64,000 nt of DNA from Zerene cesonia. Taxonomy: Eukaryota > Arthropoda > Insecta > Lepidoptera > Pieridae. Positions 47,085 to 60,647 of this stretch are shown here, piece by piece. The notes beneath the pieces were generated by a model that worked only from the letters and a program-made list of their open reading frames with translations, ran no database searches and was not told the origin of the DNA. The position numbers and the translations under genes are program-made. The first letter of the stretch is position 1. Each line of letters begins with the position of its first letter. The stretch is taken from contig NC_052109.1 of the NCBI RefSeq assembly GCF_012273895.1, positions 4,230,432-4,294,431 of the forward strand, in the 5' to 3' direction.

Positions 47085-47270
47085 TCGTCACGAAATGGGC
47101 CAGCTTGCGCTGGGAAAGTAACCAAATCCCCACAGAAAATCGGCGTGAAATAGTAGCATGCTACTTTCGCCCGTATCCTTTGCCTCACCAGTCCTAGTCT
47201 TTTATCCCATAGAAGGGGGCTACGCGTTTGCAACGGCACTCTGCAATGTTCATGGTAGTGATCGCTTTAC
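47085..47270 (+). mobile_element. SINE-like repeat, copy 3
   Basis: The head GGGCCAGCTTGCGCTGGGAA and a GCGTGAAATAG block match copies 1 and 5; the body is diverged. Confidence 0.6.
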
Positions 47271-47365
47271 AATACATTTAATATTGGTCAATCACCATAA
47301 AAATCATAATATGTTTTATCCAAATCAGACAAACGGACAAAGAGAAAAACCTTTTTTTTTATGTC

Positions 47366-47556
47366 CCAGTCGGCAATGGAGCTGGTGGGTCGCCTGATGG
47401 TAAGCGCTACCACCACCCATGAACATTTGTAGAGGCATAAGGTTCGTTACAGACCTTATGCCTCTACAAATGGATTGCCGACTTTTTGGGAAGGGATTAA
47501 GAAAGGATTGGCGAGAGGAATAAAGGAAAGGACTGGGAAGGGAAGGAAAAGGATAT
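47366..47556 (-). mobile_element. SINE-like repeat, copy 4 (inverted)
   Basis: It carries GGTCGCCTGATGGTAAGCGC and a perfect internal palindrome, stem 47424-47443 with 47453-47472 and a 9-base loop. It lies about 95 bp from the oppositely oriented copy 3. Confidence 0.75.
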
Positions 47557-47774
47557 GGGCCTTTTTTATATTAAGTAAACTGCCATTTACATTATTTTTC
47601 ATTCATGCACTCTGAATAATTTGAAAATTGATTATTAATAACAATAAATCATTAATAATTATGCAATATCACGCTGATGTTACCTTCGACATATTTTTAA
47701 TGTTTCGTTAAATATAAAAAAATATCAATATTGTTAGGTAGGCATCACTAGCAAGGTGGTAATTAGTAAGTTTG

Positions 47775-47870
47775 AAGTAGGTAGCGCGGCCGACGGACCC
47801 GTCATAATCGAGCCAATTATGCGGAACCAATAAACAGGGGACAATAATTAGGTCGGCTATTTTAGTTATT
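47775..47870. promoter_or_regulatory. Candidate regulatory block with homeodomain and forkhead cores
   Basis: GCGCGGCCGACGGACCC is followed by CCAATTATGCGG, AATAAACA (forkhead-like) and CAATAATTAGG (homeodomain-like) within 60 bases. No repeat partner was seen. Confidence 0.3.
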
Positions 47871-49189
47871 TCCTACAAAGAGCTGCAGAAATGTTTCACT
47901 TTATGACGCCTTTTGGTATCAGTCACTTGTAATAAGTATTAATCGCACGTTGTAACCGTAACTTGTAATTATATCAGTATATTTTAATAAGCGTTCCAGC
48001 CCAGCTTCACCCTTGGTACAAAATAAAAGCCACAGGAATCACGTACATATCCAAAAGTGAAAGAATTTTTTAAATTAAATGTGTAGTTAGTAGGATCGAC
48101 AGGCTCAAACAAAAACCCTTCATCTTTATATTGTTAATCATAAGTATTGGATGGATATAAAATATTAATATTATACTAAAATATGTTCAAAATGGAGCTT
48201 TCATCAAGCTTTACATTCATTCTTCACACAAATTGAAACATAAAAAACATACAAAAACTGATATTTATGTCCATATTCAATATTATGCATAATTTCTGCA
48301 TCGAGTTTATTCGGTCATGAATTCTAATTTCGTAATCTCTTTTAAAATAATGGATATTTCATATGAATAATGACCCCAACCATGTTGCAATGAAAAAACA
48401 CAAATATTTTTTTTTTCATTTCATTACTGTGTACCGCGACACTAGCTAGCTAGCTACGATAATTTTATGAATTATTATAATAATAGGTTGAATTATTTTT
48501 AGTCCTTAAAACTGTCGTGTTGGGGTTTCACAATTTTCCATGTGGTGGCACTCACGTCAGCCAGTGCAATGTAGCGTAAATATTGCAGTTACTTGTTATA
48601 TGTAATTATGAAGTTAAAAAAATCTTAACTGATCTGAATTTAATTCACACAGAAAACTTACATTCATAATCTCATTGAAATAAAATTTTAATTTGCAAAT
48701 ATTTGCTCATATTTAAATTAATTTAAGGCAATCAAACGCTTATTCTTGCTCTGCTTCGACAGATTATAATACGAGCAGTATAATTAATAATATTAAAAGA
48801 CGAAAATTTATAATTCTCATCAATATACAAAACTCAATTGTACTTTTCAGTGATTACAAGCCGTGGCATTTTTTAATGTCTAATTTGTTCGGTACCAGTT
48901 TTCTTTTTCTTGTTATTTCTGTACTAAATAGCATATGCATGGTTGAAATTACTTCAAACGATTATGTTCGGTATTTTTCGGTATTTATGAATTCTGGTAA
49001 CTGACTATGAAATATATTACCTCCTTGATGTAATCTTAAGTTTCAAATCTAAACTAATGTATTAAAGAGGCAACATGTTTTGTCTTATTTATTAAAGTTT
49101 GTAAAATTTTCGCAAGCACTACTTGGCTGATTTAAAAAAAAACTTTTACCATTACAAAGCTGTGTGTCTCTTCACTGCGTCTCGTCACT

Positions 49190-49345
49190 ACATAGTTTAA
49201 AACAAAGTCACTTTCTCTGTCCCTATGTCTCTATGCATGCTTATAACTTTATTATAAGAGTGATTCAAAATATGTTTTATTTATAATAACATCTATTAAC
49301 CACTCCGAATTTAACATGTGCGAATCCGCAGGCAAAAGTTAGTAA
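49190..49345 (+). repeat. Dispersed repeat, partner of 27113-27275
   Basis: It shares the CTTTCTCTGTCCC and GAGTGATTC blocks and the GCAGGCAAAAGTTAGT tail with the first copy. Confidence 0.45.
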
Positions 49346-50164
49346 GCTATACAGTCTATATTATGTACTAAGGGCTAAATCGCCGCGGACTGCTAGTGAA
49401 AACATATGTCCACTAAACTACTCTCACAATTAACTACTTATAAATTAGAACCCAATTAATAAAAAAAGATTCAACAAACACGCTGAAGTTTACATAAGAA
49501 CACGCCTTCTTCTTATTACCTTAAAATGTCTAAAGGGGTTCCTTCCTCGTGACACACGCCTGCCAAATTGAAAGCTAAATGCTGAATAAAGTTATTTGCT
49601 ATGAATGCCTCCGGGCACAAATTTCAATTATTGTCGCATCCGAATAGTTACTATGGGGTTTTTGATACAACCAGTTGGAAAAGCTGTAACCTGTTTTTTT
49701 ATGTAATGCGATACAAATTCTAATAAAATTGATTTATATAAAATATATTACAAGTGTAGTCTCCATAAGATATAAATTACTTCAATAATTCCTATACATA
49801 TTTACAGCAACAATGTTTTGCAAAATATTGAATTTATATGTATTTACCATATACGACTTAAATTATATGGCTTCTTGGCATTTTCTTCAACTTTAGAGGT
49901 AGATACGCTTTCTTTGAAATATTCGATATTTTAATACCTAATTAAATGCTTATTAGATCCCTTTAATAAAATAAAAACCTAATTGACTTATAATTTATAA
50001 AATAACGTAAACAAAATAGGATGAGCTTAAGTCAAGTTTAGCTAAATAATATTTGCGATATTTCTAGAAATAAAAATATGTGAATATAAATAAACAACCA
50101 CGACTGTACCAGACAGTAGGTGTATTCCTTTAGTGTAAGGGTCAAAATATTTTATTAGCCATGC

Positions 50165-50290
50165 GATTTTAACAGAGTTGAGAGGGCGACAACTAGATTA
50201 CTTCCCCGAGGCTGACAAATCGAGTGCGCCTCTCACAAATCGACGCGACCCTTGTGAGATCATTTGCAAAGCATAAGCTCTTTAGCAGAG
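50165..50290. promoter_or_regulatory. GC-enriched block
   Basis: It contains GAGAGGGCGACAAC, CTTCCCCGAGGCTGAC and an imperfect direct repeat CAAATCGAGTGCG / CAAATCGACGCGACC. A candidate conserved element. Confidence 0.25.
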
Positions 50291-51084
50291 TAATAAATTT
50301 CAAATATGCTAAAAGACTAAGAGCGAGCTTAACAGGTGAACATAACAATCCTTGCTGTAAAGATATTAATTAACACAACTTCTTTATATTCTATTTCCAT
50401 ACTAACTGAAATTATTTTTTTTCATGTTTGATAGTATAGACTGATGTAAAAATAATATGTCAGTATAAAAAAATACAGCTGTACAGTGCCATTCCACACC
50501 TTTACAAATCTGCATACTCTAGACTTCGTTTTGCAACATGTGTTTCTTCTAATATTTATAATTTTTTCAAATGAAATTAAAATGTTAATAGTAAATTGGG
50601 TTACATATTTAAAGCAGCTTATTTTGATTATTCAAAATAAGCTTAAAACACATTTTGCTCAACGAAAAAAACAATATAATAGAAAAGTAGTACCATAAGT
50701 AGTAACCAAAATGATTCTGTTCGAAATTACAGCCTTTGTGACTATGCTTCATTATTTTTATAACAAGTAAAATATGCAATAACCAGTAACTAAACATTAA
50801 CTACTTCAAACAGAAAATCACATAAAAAGTTATGATTAAACGCCAATTTTAAAGCCCCTTATACAATCTGTAAATATAAAATGAGTTAGGTAAAATATTC
50901 ATGAACATTTTCCCCGCGAATTGAGAGGTCTGTCCCCTCCTTAAAGCGTCTTAAGAGGTGTGCTCGTGGATATTATCTGTAAAGATTGTTTGATGGATTA
51001 TAGATCCGTTGTGATATTTTCAAAAAACTTTTAAAGGGAATTTGATTTGTATAAACTTTCAACTCACTCCAAAAATGAGGGGGC

Positions 51085-51215
51085 TACCAATTCGACAGCA
51101 TTTTTTGGTGTTGGTTACCTCATATCTTTTTACTGGATAAACAGAATTTTATAATCCTTTTTTAATAAAAACCTGGTGTCTCCTATATGGTACCGTTTAA
51201 ATTTGGGTTAGATGT
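51085..51215. repeat. Dispersed repeat family, copy 3
   Basis: CCAATTCGACAGCATTTTTT, GTTACCTCATA and TTTACTGGATAAACAG correspond to 3780-3900; CCTGGTGTCTCCTATATGG follows. Confidence 0.45.
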
Positions 51216-51882
51216 GACAATTTGAAGGCGGTTTAGTAATTTGTTAAAAAAAATATTTTACTTAAATACATGCTTGCTAACAAGTGTAAACACGAATATT
51301 TCATAAAATTTTCCGTTCTATTTTGTTTCATTTTATAAAACATTATCATGCCGATAATTACTAAATAGTAGGCCAATGCATAAATGTATCACATACTATA
51401 TTATATATAAAATAAGCTAATTTGAATTATTCAGCAATGTCAGATTGATTTCGCAAAAGCTATTGCACCGAAAACCTAATTATAATATAGATTTTTCCAT
51501 AAAAATATAGATATATATCAAAGTATCGTCTAACTTAACATTGACGCTATAAATTATCTTTACGTTTAACAATCGCTCGTCAGATGAAGCAAGAGTAATA
51601 GCTAGTTAAAATAAATTTACGTCAAGTGCAGGGCGTTAATTACAGAGTGAAAAGTTCACGAACGTCAGGCGCAAGCTATGATTTCGTGTCGTCGCTAATG
51701 ATTGTAGTTATCCAAATACCTTGTATTTCATGTCGAAAAATGTTTTCATGATATTTCTCGCATACATTATTAAATTGACGAGTTTTATATATCATTTATA
51801 ATGTTTAATAAGACACTTAGCAGTTCAAGTTTTTCTTTTTAGAATTATACTTAAACTAGACAGAAAGGTCCGTCTCATCATC

Positions 51883-51957
51883 ACTAACATATCCATCGGT
51901 TCATGAGATTAGCGAGATCAAACAAACTCATCAGCTTTATATTACTATTATTATAGA
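51883..51957 (-). mobile_element. Helitron-like 5' fragment
   Basis: The minus strand starts TCTATAATAATAGTAATATA and continues CATCAGC/AAACAAACTC-type sequence as in 29285-29482. The 3' half is missing. Confidence 0.5.
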
Positions 51958-52037
51958 TAGTAGGTATATACTAATTTTACTATTTTATCCATTAAATGTG
52001 GATAAGAATTATCCAGACTAATACGTCCTGATAACAA

Positions 52038-52082
52038 AAACGAAGTCTCGTGTCTCCTAGTGGGGTATGGGGCAGATGATAT
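52038..52082 (-). mobile_element. tRNA-derived SINE, truncated 3' fragment
   Basis: GAAGTCTCGTGTCTCCTAGT and GGGGTATGGGGCAGATGAT match the 3' part of the SINE at 10049-10252. Confidence 0.6.
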
Positions 52083-52454
52083 CTCTATCAGTAAAACACT
52101 GACAGATTTTCTGTTGTTGCAAGAAGATTCCTTAGCAAGATCAGCATATTTTGAGACAATGACAAATGAGATATATTTTTTTGGGAATCCCCACCCATAT
52201 TTAACTGAACCATTTACACATCGTTTTCCTTTATTCGCAACAATCGAACTTATTATACTTAATGCGCCACGCAGTTTCCATTTATACCATATCCTATGAA
52301 GAAGTATAGCCCTTACTAATGTCTCATAATGTATATAGTATTCCATAAGTCAAATCGAATGAGCAGTTTAAAATATTAGGACAGAAACTGAAATTATAAT
52401 ATAATTGTTATATTTTAAACAAGCAAAGGAACGAAATAAACTGTTAAATATATT

Positions 52455-52679
52455 CTACAGTAATGTTTTATTTTCAATATCACGATCGGAATATAGGTAT
52501 TTTCCAGACTCAATCAACGAGCCCAGCGTTGAGAGGCTTAGCGCTCCATAGGTGAGGTGTTCGCGCTCCGACATCCTGAGGGATTCCTTCTCGTTCCTTT
52601 CAATGTTACTTGGAAAATTCAATGAAGACGGCATCAAATTGACTGAGCTTTGAGCCAAATAAGATACATCATTACGCAT
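52455..52679 (-). other. Unassigned GC-enriched segment with 74-residue frame and AATAAA
   Basis: The minus-strand frame from 52679 encodes 74 residues with no recognised domain. Near its end the same strand has AATAAA at about 52465-52460. It could be the 3' end of an unannotated transcript or a decayed insertion. I assign no function. Confidence 0.15.
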
Positions 52680-52807
52680 CTATCTGAGAGGCTTGCGTGT
52701 GATGAATTCCAACAGGTGACTTGGGGAAGGCCTATTGAAAATTGTGATACACGATTATGGTAAATTTTTTACATCTATTTTTAAATAATGTTGTTATATA
52801 AAAGTAC

Positions 52808-52853
52808 CTATTATATTACATTTATATATATATATATATACCTATTATATTAC

Positions 52854-52893
<40 letters not shown>
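52808..52893. repeat. (TA)n microsatellite inside a tandem duplication
   Basis: The unit CCTATTATATTACATTTA followed by (TA)n occurs twice in a row; the TA tracts are 52823-52840 and 52857-52893. Confidence 0.9.
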
Positions 52894-52899
<6 letters not shown>

Positions 52900-53392
52900 C
52901 ATGATTATTGTTTATTTTACCATTTACATAAATTGAATGCAGTAGAAGGTTGAAATAATACTGAACTCTGACGATCTTGACAGAATACCAAAGCTGTAGT
53001 CGCAGTCTGCTACGACTGCAGAACAACAAGACTAAATAAAATGCCGTGTACCACAGCATTAAACAACTTTTGTAGTATTTTTATCCAAATCAGTTTAGTG
53101 GTTTAGACATGTTGAAGATACTGACAAACAGACAGAGTTACTTTTTTATTTATAATATTAAGTAGGAATAGTTGGTATAAGCTTTTTGCCCATTCAAAAG
53201 CGTTTCTAAATGAAGAAATACTACTTGACCCATACAGTTATACTGTAGCAATAAGCAGTACTAATAAGTTCAATTTATAGGATATGAAATTTAATTACTT
53301 TGAAATTAAGCACTATCCACTTACACATATTCAACATATCTTACTATTTTTTTTCTACTACTTTTCATCTTAATATTACTATTACTTTTCAT

Positions 53393-53735
53393 TGTGGGAG
53401 TCGAGTACGCTTCGGCACGAATTGCGCCAGCTCGCACCGGGGAAGTACCACACCCCCACAGAAAACCGGCGTGAAATAGCTTGCTATTGTGTTTCGTACG
53501 GTAAGTGGGGGAGCCGGAGGCCCATATCCTTTTTCTTACTCTTCCCAGTCCTTTCCTTTATTCCTCTCATCAATCCTTTCCTAATCCCTTCCAAATTAAA
53601 GTCGGCAATACATTTGTAGAGGCGAAAGGTCTGCAATTGACCTTACGCCTCTTCAAATGTTCATGGCCGGTGGTAGCGCTTACCATCAGGCGACTCACCA
53701 GCTCCATTGCCGACTATGACATAAAAAAAAAATAT
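53393..53735 (+). mobile_element. SINE-like repeat, copy 5 (most complete)
   Basis: About 340 bases from GTCGAGTACGCTTCGGCACG through CAGCTCGCACCGGGGAAG, GTAAGTGGGGGAGCCGGAGG and GGTGGTAGCGCTTACCATC to CAGCTCCATTGCCGAC and an A-tail. It serves as a reference for the other copies. Confidence 0.75.
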
Positions 53736-54759
53736 CTTACTAGCTGTTCGCTCTGGCCTCGCATCGTGAAAAGTTTAATTTTTAACAGTTTTACGTGAAA
53801 AGTACATACCAAAATACAAAAAAATACTCCATATTAATATATGTGACTATACATAACGATGTAGGAATTTCAATTAATGTGCCTACTGTCTAAACATTAC
53901 GTCAAATCAACCTCTAAATAAAATTTGTACCGCTAATAACAACCAGGACTTTCTATATTTGTTTACTCGTATATCCATTACCAAACAAATATGCTGCGTA
54001 AAAAATATCGGTTCGCAAGGATCATGTTATCCCCTGATAGTTATTTGATATGATTTATTCATATGAACTCATCTCGTGTACGTCACGGAAGTTTATTTAA
54101 TAGAAAATACTTTCCCAAATCTATTTATAAAAGCATTATGGCCGCTTTTTTATTTAAAAGCTGTTGCTGACATGCGCTTGCCGCTTGTTATGCTAATAAG
54201 ATGGGGGTGCCAATGTTTATAAAACTATATATACCAGATAAAATCGCGGTTTTACTCGTGTAATAGATTAAATGATTGCTCAAGTAAAAGTGTAGCGTAT
54301 TGAGGATAGACGAATTAATTTTTGAATATTTTCTAACTGAATCCGTAGCGTAAAAGGGTTGTTAGATTTCGCTTAAGAGGTATCAATTATTAAGAAAAAA
54401 GCAACGTATATAGACTTTAATACTTAACGCGTGTTTCAGGATATTAAACTTCGTAATAAACATAAGCACTAAAAATCAGATAATACATTATTATAATATA
54501 AAGGTCATAAAACGATGCTCCGCTTTTCTTTGTATGGTAATTTTATTAACGTGGAGAATGACAAAAAACATCTTCATTGACATTAATGTACACGTGTTTA
54601 TGATAAAAACGTAACAATTTCTTTTCAAATATTAATATAAATTAATTATCTGTCTGTTATATTAGACGATTGTGTAGGATTTTAATAACACTACAAGCGC
54701 CTAGACGTCATTAGCTATATGTATATCTTTGAAGATTTAAGGTCAAAGGCGATCCATTA

Positions 54760-54905
54760 GCTGCCACGACATAGGACCTCATAGAATATGCACAAAACGC
54801 CCCAGCAACATATGAGTGGTGGATTGTATTCGCCCCGCCCAATACCACAAGCCGATTACAAATATATTTCAAACTAACTTGGCGCGGAATGAATCGAGTA
54901 TAAAA
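54760..54905. promoter_or_regulatory. GC-enriched candidate element
   Basis: It contains GCCACGACATAGGACCTC, CGCCCCAGCAACATATG and CGCCCCGCCCAATACCAC, with a GC box beside an inverted CCAAT-like core. Nothing coding was seen. Confidence 0.25.
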
Positions 54906-55489
54906 ATACTAACACCGAATTATTAGCTCCGATTATATATATTACGCGATATAAAATGTGAAAAAAGTACAAGACATTCCCAATTCGATACGGGACAACT
55001 ATTTTTCATGCCTATGAATATATTGCTAGCTTCCATCTATGCTATAAAAATCTGCAAAGCATAATATATGCTTTGCTGATTGCTTGGTTGACTTATATGC
55101 TAATTTTAAGTTCTAAAGTTGCGGCTCCTCAATTAATATTATTTTCTGTCAAATTTCCACGTTTTATTTACATCAGATCCAAATCATATTTTCATATACA
55201 AAGTGTTTACTGAACATTTATATATATTTTGCATGATTGCAGCAAACATAAAACTCAAAACAATATATTTTTTTAAAATGATATGAAAAAAGGCTTATAA
55301 TTGACAAAAGAATAGCATAACTATATAGATATACGATGTTTTACAAATAAATCCAGACAACAACTTAACAAGAACGTAAAAAATATTGTTATCTTCTACG
55401 TAAATAAATTAACCACAACAATTCCTCATGTAACTGCAAACAAGGACAATGATATCCAAAAAACATCGTTCAGATAATGCGGTCTTTGT

Positions 55490-55680
55490 AAGTTTATTTT
55501 CCCATACGAAATATGCGAGTCTATTTCGTTAGGGATGTATGTGCCTGATGGGGCATGAATATTTTATTCGTACTTAATGCTTCGGAGCCATAAGCGGATT
55601 GCGGCGCTGTTAAATGTTGGCACTCCTTTGTTACTTCGCTAATACCAACTAATACGGAGACCACCGCTGTTATGTACTGT
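55490..55680. promoter_or_regulatory. Candidate conserved non-coding element
   Basis: A long stretch of balanced composition with CATGAATATTTTATTCG, GCGGATTGCGGCGCTG and CTAATACCAACTAATACGG, without stop-free frames or repeat partners. Such composition in an AT-rich gene desert suggests constraint. Confidence 0.28.
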
Positions 55681-57449
55681 TATGTAATAATATACATAAC
55701 TAATCGCTAGCCTCTAATTTGTATATAGTATATAATGCAACTACATTGGAAGATAAATGACTAAAACGCAACTAAATTATATTGCTATACCAAAGTTAAT
55801 CATTTTTCATGTGCTTGGGTACAAGGGAAGTACGATACTTTGATCTACTGCATTCTGAATGCTGTTTTATGACGTTAAATGTATTCTCATCTTCAACTAT
55901 TTATTGATATTATGATAAGCATCACAGAATTCACATATTATTTTGAATGTATAACAGAATTCGTAGCACACTTGAAATAGAACAATCTATTAAGATTGTG
56001 TTTTAGGAACTTTATCCTTATAAATAGCAAATTAAACAAACGCAACTATTCGATAATAACATTATCTCTGTATAAATGAACATATTCGATGATCCGAAAA
56101 GGAAAATTAGCCGAGACGCGATCTCTCCAAAGAATGTTCCACTTTATTAGATTCCATAAGCTCTATTCATCGTTTTTTCGCCCTCTTGAGAGGGAACCTT
56201 TGAGGCATCAGTGCGTATTAGTGAATAATACGATAGAATCATTCGATCTCGCGTATTAACTCCGCACTTACCTATAATGCTCAAGATAATAATAGTCTTT
56301 GAAAATTACACGATTATCCCCCAATAATAGTTGAGGTTAGTTGAAATTTCATAATTTTTTAAGAGCAATAAACGGAATACGTTTTTCAGATTCAAAAATT
56401 ATCGAAGCACTTTCATAATAAATGCTAATTTTTTCCGATGATTGATGATTTCGTCATTGCGAAGCTAATTATTTCAATATTTCATTGTATGCGAACCTAA
56501 AGCTTTCTGCGTTTCCAAACGTTTCCTCTTGGACTGTTTGAATTCAAACCTGAGAGAAAGACCTGAAGAACCTGAACCTGAGAATCAGACACCGGAAAGC
56601 GACTTTACAAAACTTTACAAAAGACAGTACAAAAGTACTGTTTAGTGATAGAAATCTTTGTCTTTACAAATATATTACGTTTGTATTTATTCACAAAAGC
56701 GTAAAAAATAACTCGATGTTAAAAAATAATAACATCTTTCTTACAAAACTGGAAAATAAAGTTGTTATAATGCACCATTATAAATTTAATTTAATACTTT
56801 AATGTTGGCATTGTGTTGTGAACGTAAAGAGATTGGCAAAAGTTAAGCCCGAAATATTGTAGTTCTTTCCAATAAGCCAGTCTTTGTGTGACGTAATCTT
56901 ATAAGGTCCGGAACTCATTCTGTCGGTGTCCAACAGGGATTCTTGGTTTTAAGCTGGCTTTGTATGGGCATTTCTAATACTACCGTGAATTGAAACACCT
57001 TTGTCGGGAAATGTTCGAGAATTTTCTTCTCATTGTCAGTGAGGTAACAATTACACGGTGGAAAATAAAGGTTTTTCTTTGTTTGCTGCTTGTTATATAA
57101 AATCAGGTAAGGATATAAAAGTAAAATTAGACCAATTCTATGAGATTTTCTTTCTCGTTTTGATTAATTGTGTACATACATTTTGATTTACAGAGCGTGC
57201 GATAGAATTAAGATGAAAGCATGTCAATACATACTTATTTACCTCAGGAATTTGCTTGATGCTGTTGTGTTGTTGATGTATTTTATTTAATTACCAATAA
57301 TTATAGTGCTTTTGTAATATAGGAATGACTTTCTCATTACCTAATATAAGTTTCGATCATTAATTCGAAAATAAGTAAATGTTAAAAAACTTTATATTAC
57401 GTTCAGAAGAAAAAATAAATTTCCACGTGCAAAACAAGGTTCTGAAATT

Positions 57450-57560
57450 GCATTGAGTTCGAGTGAACGTAGCAGAGGCGAGGCGTCGGCCGATTTCCAT
57501 GGAATTTTTCCATTACTCCGACAAATTGCACTCCCGCCTGATAATGCGGCATCCTGTCTG
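57450..57560. promoter_or_regulatory. Candidate element with Rel-type palindrome
   Basis: GAGGCGTCGGCCGATTTCC is followed by GGAATTTTTCC (57501-57511), an NF-kB/Rel-like site, then CACTCCCGCCTG. Function inferred only. Confidence 0.25.
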
Positions 57561-59454
57561 ATGCTTATTATTTATTATGTCCTTACAAATCGTCCATATT
57601 ATATTTACGCGAGTCTATTAATATCTAAGCTATTCAGCGGTGACATTTAAATATAGATTTTTGGATTTATATTTGAAAGTATTTTGTGTGGCCATATGTG
57701 CTTGTCACTTTTTTGAAAAATGTCTCATTGAAAATCTACATTTTTGTTTTGTTACTACACACAGTGACAGATAGATATATTAGACTCTAAAGTATCTATC
57801 AACAAGTGCTCTAATGCTCTAAAGTTAAGAGCATCACTAATAAAACTGATGTTAATTAATCACGGATAATTGGAATTTTGCGGATAGCTAATTAAAATCG
57901 ACGAATTTTTAAACTTCATAGTTTAATATTCTATAGATTCTTAACCATTATTCATTCATCATTTCATTGTACTATGTTGGGATAGTTCACAAATTTTCGA
58001 CCACCTACAACGTGGTAAAGACTAACGTTGTTTAATCGAACGATGACACTTATACATCTTCACAACATGTAACATATTCACAATATGGTATAACTACATT
58101 TTGTTTTAATAGCAAGTTTTGGTTACCAATGGTTACCAAAATTAGTAGCGTCTATATTTCTTACTGTATTATTTGCGGTCCATCTGCAAGTTTCGTGTTT
58201 CACACGTCTATAATCACGCATATTGTTAAATTTTGCGAAGTTTGCTTTAGTTAAAGTTGCGGATGGCCAGCGGACACAAAGGACTATAGGTAACGATGCG
58301 GTCGCTCGTCTGTTATACGCATGACCGTCACCATTTTAATGGGCTGTTTAGCGCACATTTATCTAATATTTGTATGAATTTATTCTCATGAAATATTCTG
58401 CCAAATCATATTAGATGCATTTCAAACATGGTACTGGACATTGGCCCTTCTTTAGCGAGACGTGACGAGACTAAGCCAACTTTATCTCCTTACTTATTAC
58501 GTAAGATGATAAACATACAGATAAAAAAGCCACAACGTTAAACAACCTAGGAAGGTACTAGACATATACACTAACATTGTGGCACTGTGAATTTTATATA
58601 TATAAGATGTTATCTGTGGTACAAATATATCACAAAGTTCGACCAATTCGACCAATAACGATTGATATATATTTCCAAATTTTGATTGAAGCAAAACATA
58701 AAAAAACTATAGCCAAAAATGATGGTTCACTTTATATTGACAAAAGTGAAGTCAAACAAAAATGGTCTACATTGCATGAATTTAGAGCTCAGTATTGGAT
58801 ATCGAAACAGATGTGTATGAACATTCGATTATACACACCAATGGTCAAGTATTTATCCATTAACGGGAAATTTAATAGAGCAAGCATCCAGTTATCGATG
58901 TAAGGGCGAATTCCAAGTTTATTAGCTCCTGAATTTGAATATAATGTGAGCAACTATGTGAAATGAAGGTAACAGATATCACTGTCATTAAGTAGTTTAG
59001 ACGATAAATGTGTCTTAATTGAGAATAAATGTAATTATTAAGCGCTCCTATTATTTGTGAATATATATTAACTTTTCGCCCATATATTGTGAGAGGAATT
59101 TCTTCTTTTACTCTCTAGGCTGCGAATTATCTCCAGAAACACAAATTATACCATAAAATCGCTCCGTTGCGACGTGAAAAAAAGAAACAATATTAGGAAC
59201 AGTATTATATTAGGAGCACAATATATGTATTTAAAGTTATTTTTTCACTTCATCATTTAAAATATTAGTGGTGCTGTGCCTACTTATAATTTAGATAAAA
59301 TTTCACTCATAATAATTATTGTCTTTAATCTTCGTAGCTTAAATTAAAAAAAACAAGTATCTAGCAACCAAGCCTTTCTTTATATAATCAAATTAATATT
59401 CTTATGCACCTCTGTGCAATCCAAAAATTCAATGTGATTTTGGTTCCAATTGGA

Positions 59455-59575
59455 AAGACTGAATAGGCGGTGATTCTGTGACCCTCAAATTCAGCTGGCT
59501 AATCTAGGAGGGGCGGTAATGTATGGACCGAATAAACAGATAAATCGGCGGTCCACCTTAATTGTAAACTTAACC
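59455..59575. promoter_or_regulatory. GC-enriched candidate element
   Basis: It contains CAGCTGGCTAATCTAGG, GGGGCGGTAATG, ACCGAATAAACAG (forkhead-like) and GGCGGTCCACCTTAATTG. No repeat partner was recognised. Confidence 0.28.
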
Positions 59576-60647
59576 ACATAAGAATTGAACATCCCCAGTA
59601 TTGAATTTCCTATCTGTTAAAACACTTCAGTAGCACTATTATGTAAGCTGACAAATCCTACATTATGAATATTATTCGTATTACAGTAATCACTTTAAAA
59701 ATAGAGATTGGGAGTAGGTAATGGTGCACGTGCGAATTAAAAATCTAGTTTTAGTAAACAATTGTAGCAACAAGTTTAAAATATTTATATATAAATACAA
59801 AAAAAATCAAATAAGATAAAAACAAAGTTATAAACTATAAAAGCTTTTCGTGACACAGACAAATCAATCTTACAACACCCCGTCCTTTTTGCGTCGAAAT
59901 TTATAGAGGTAACAGTGTAAATATCGGTTATTTTATTTGCAATCTGCTAATTTAATAGTGTTGTAACTAATATTATAAGTTTGAAAGCAAGTGAACACTT
60001 TTACTACGTACGACCACAGATAAAAATATAATACGTAGTACGACTAAACTGCATCATCAATTTGAATGTTATTTGAAGAGAGAATAGTTTGAGACCGACA
60101 TTTTTTTTTAATTCCTAACAAATCCATATGGGATAGTTTGTTTCTATCATCGCCCGTGGTTCTATCAGCGATTTCAATACGTATATACGAGTATATCAAT
60201 TAGCGTACGATTAAAAAGGAAAAACGTTATATACATAATATTTTTTTATTACATATCAGAAAGTTTTATTTTCCGCATACCCTTCTTACGATCTTGCTAC
60301 TTCTCTCTTTTTACATGGTCAATTTAAAATATAATTCAGTTGTCGTTGTCGAATGTCCCCTTGCAAATCTAATTTTCGCTTCTATGCCGGCCGACCCCAG
60401 TTTGCTTTCTGACTAGTTTTATCATTTTAGTTTGAGCGAGAACCTCTAAATCAATGCATATTTAGTAAATTAATTTGTTTCACACTTTTTAAAACTATAT
60501 TCTTGAATACTGTATGTAATAATAATTGACGTAGGTAATTGAGTGAACTTAAATGCAGTTGGTTTCGCTTTAGTTTTTAAAAAGCTCGAACTAATGAGTA
60601 TTTAAGGCTTTTTGTATAGAATAAAAATTTATAGACTCGATCATAAG

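Noticed and set aside
51951..52346. 131-residue minus-strand open frame
   Set aside because: It overlaps a Helitron-like fragment and a truncated SINE; composition and content do not suggest a protein.
58577..58903. 108-residue plus-strand open frame
   Set aside because: No recognisable domain, AT-biased codons, no splice or promoter context beyond one dispersed motif.
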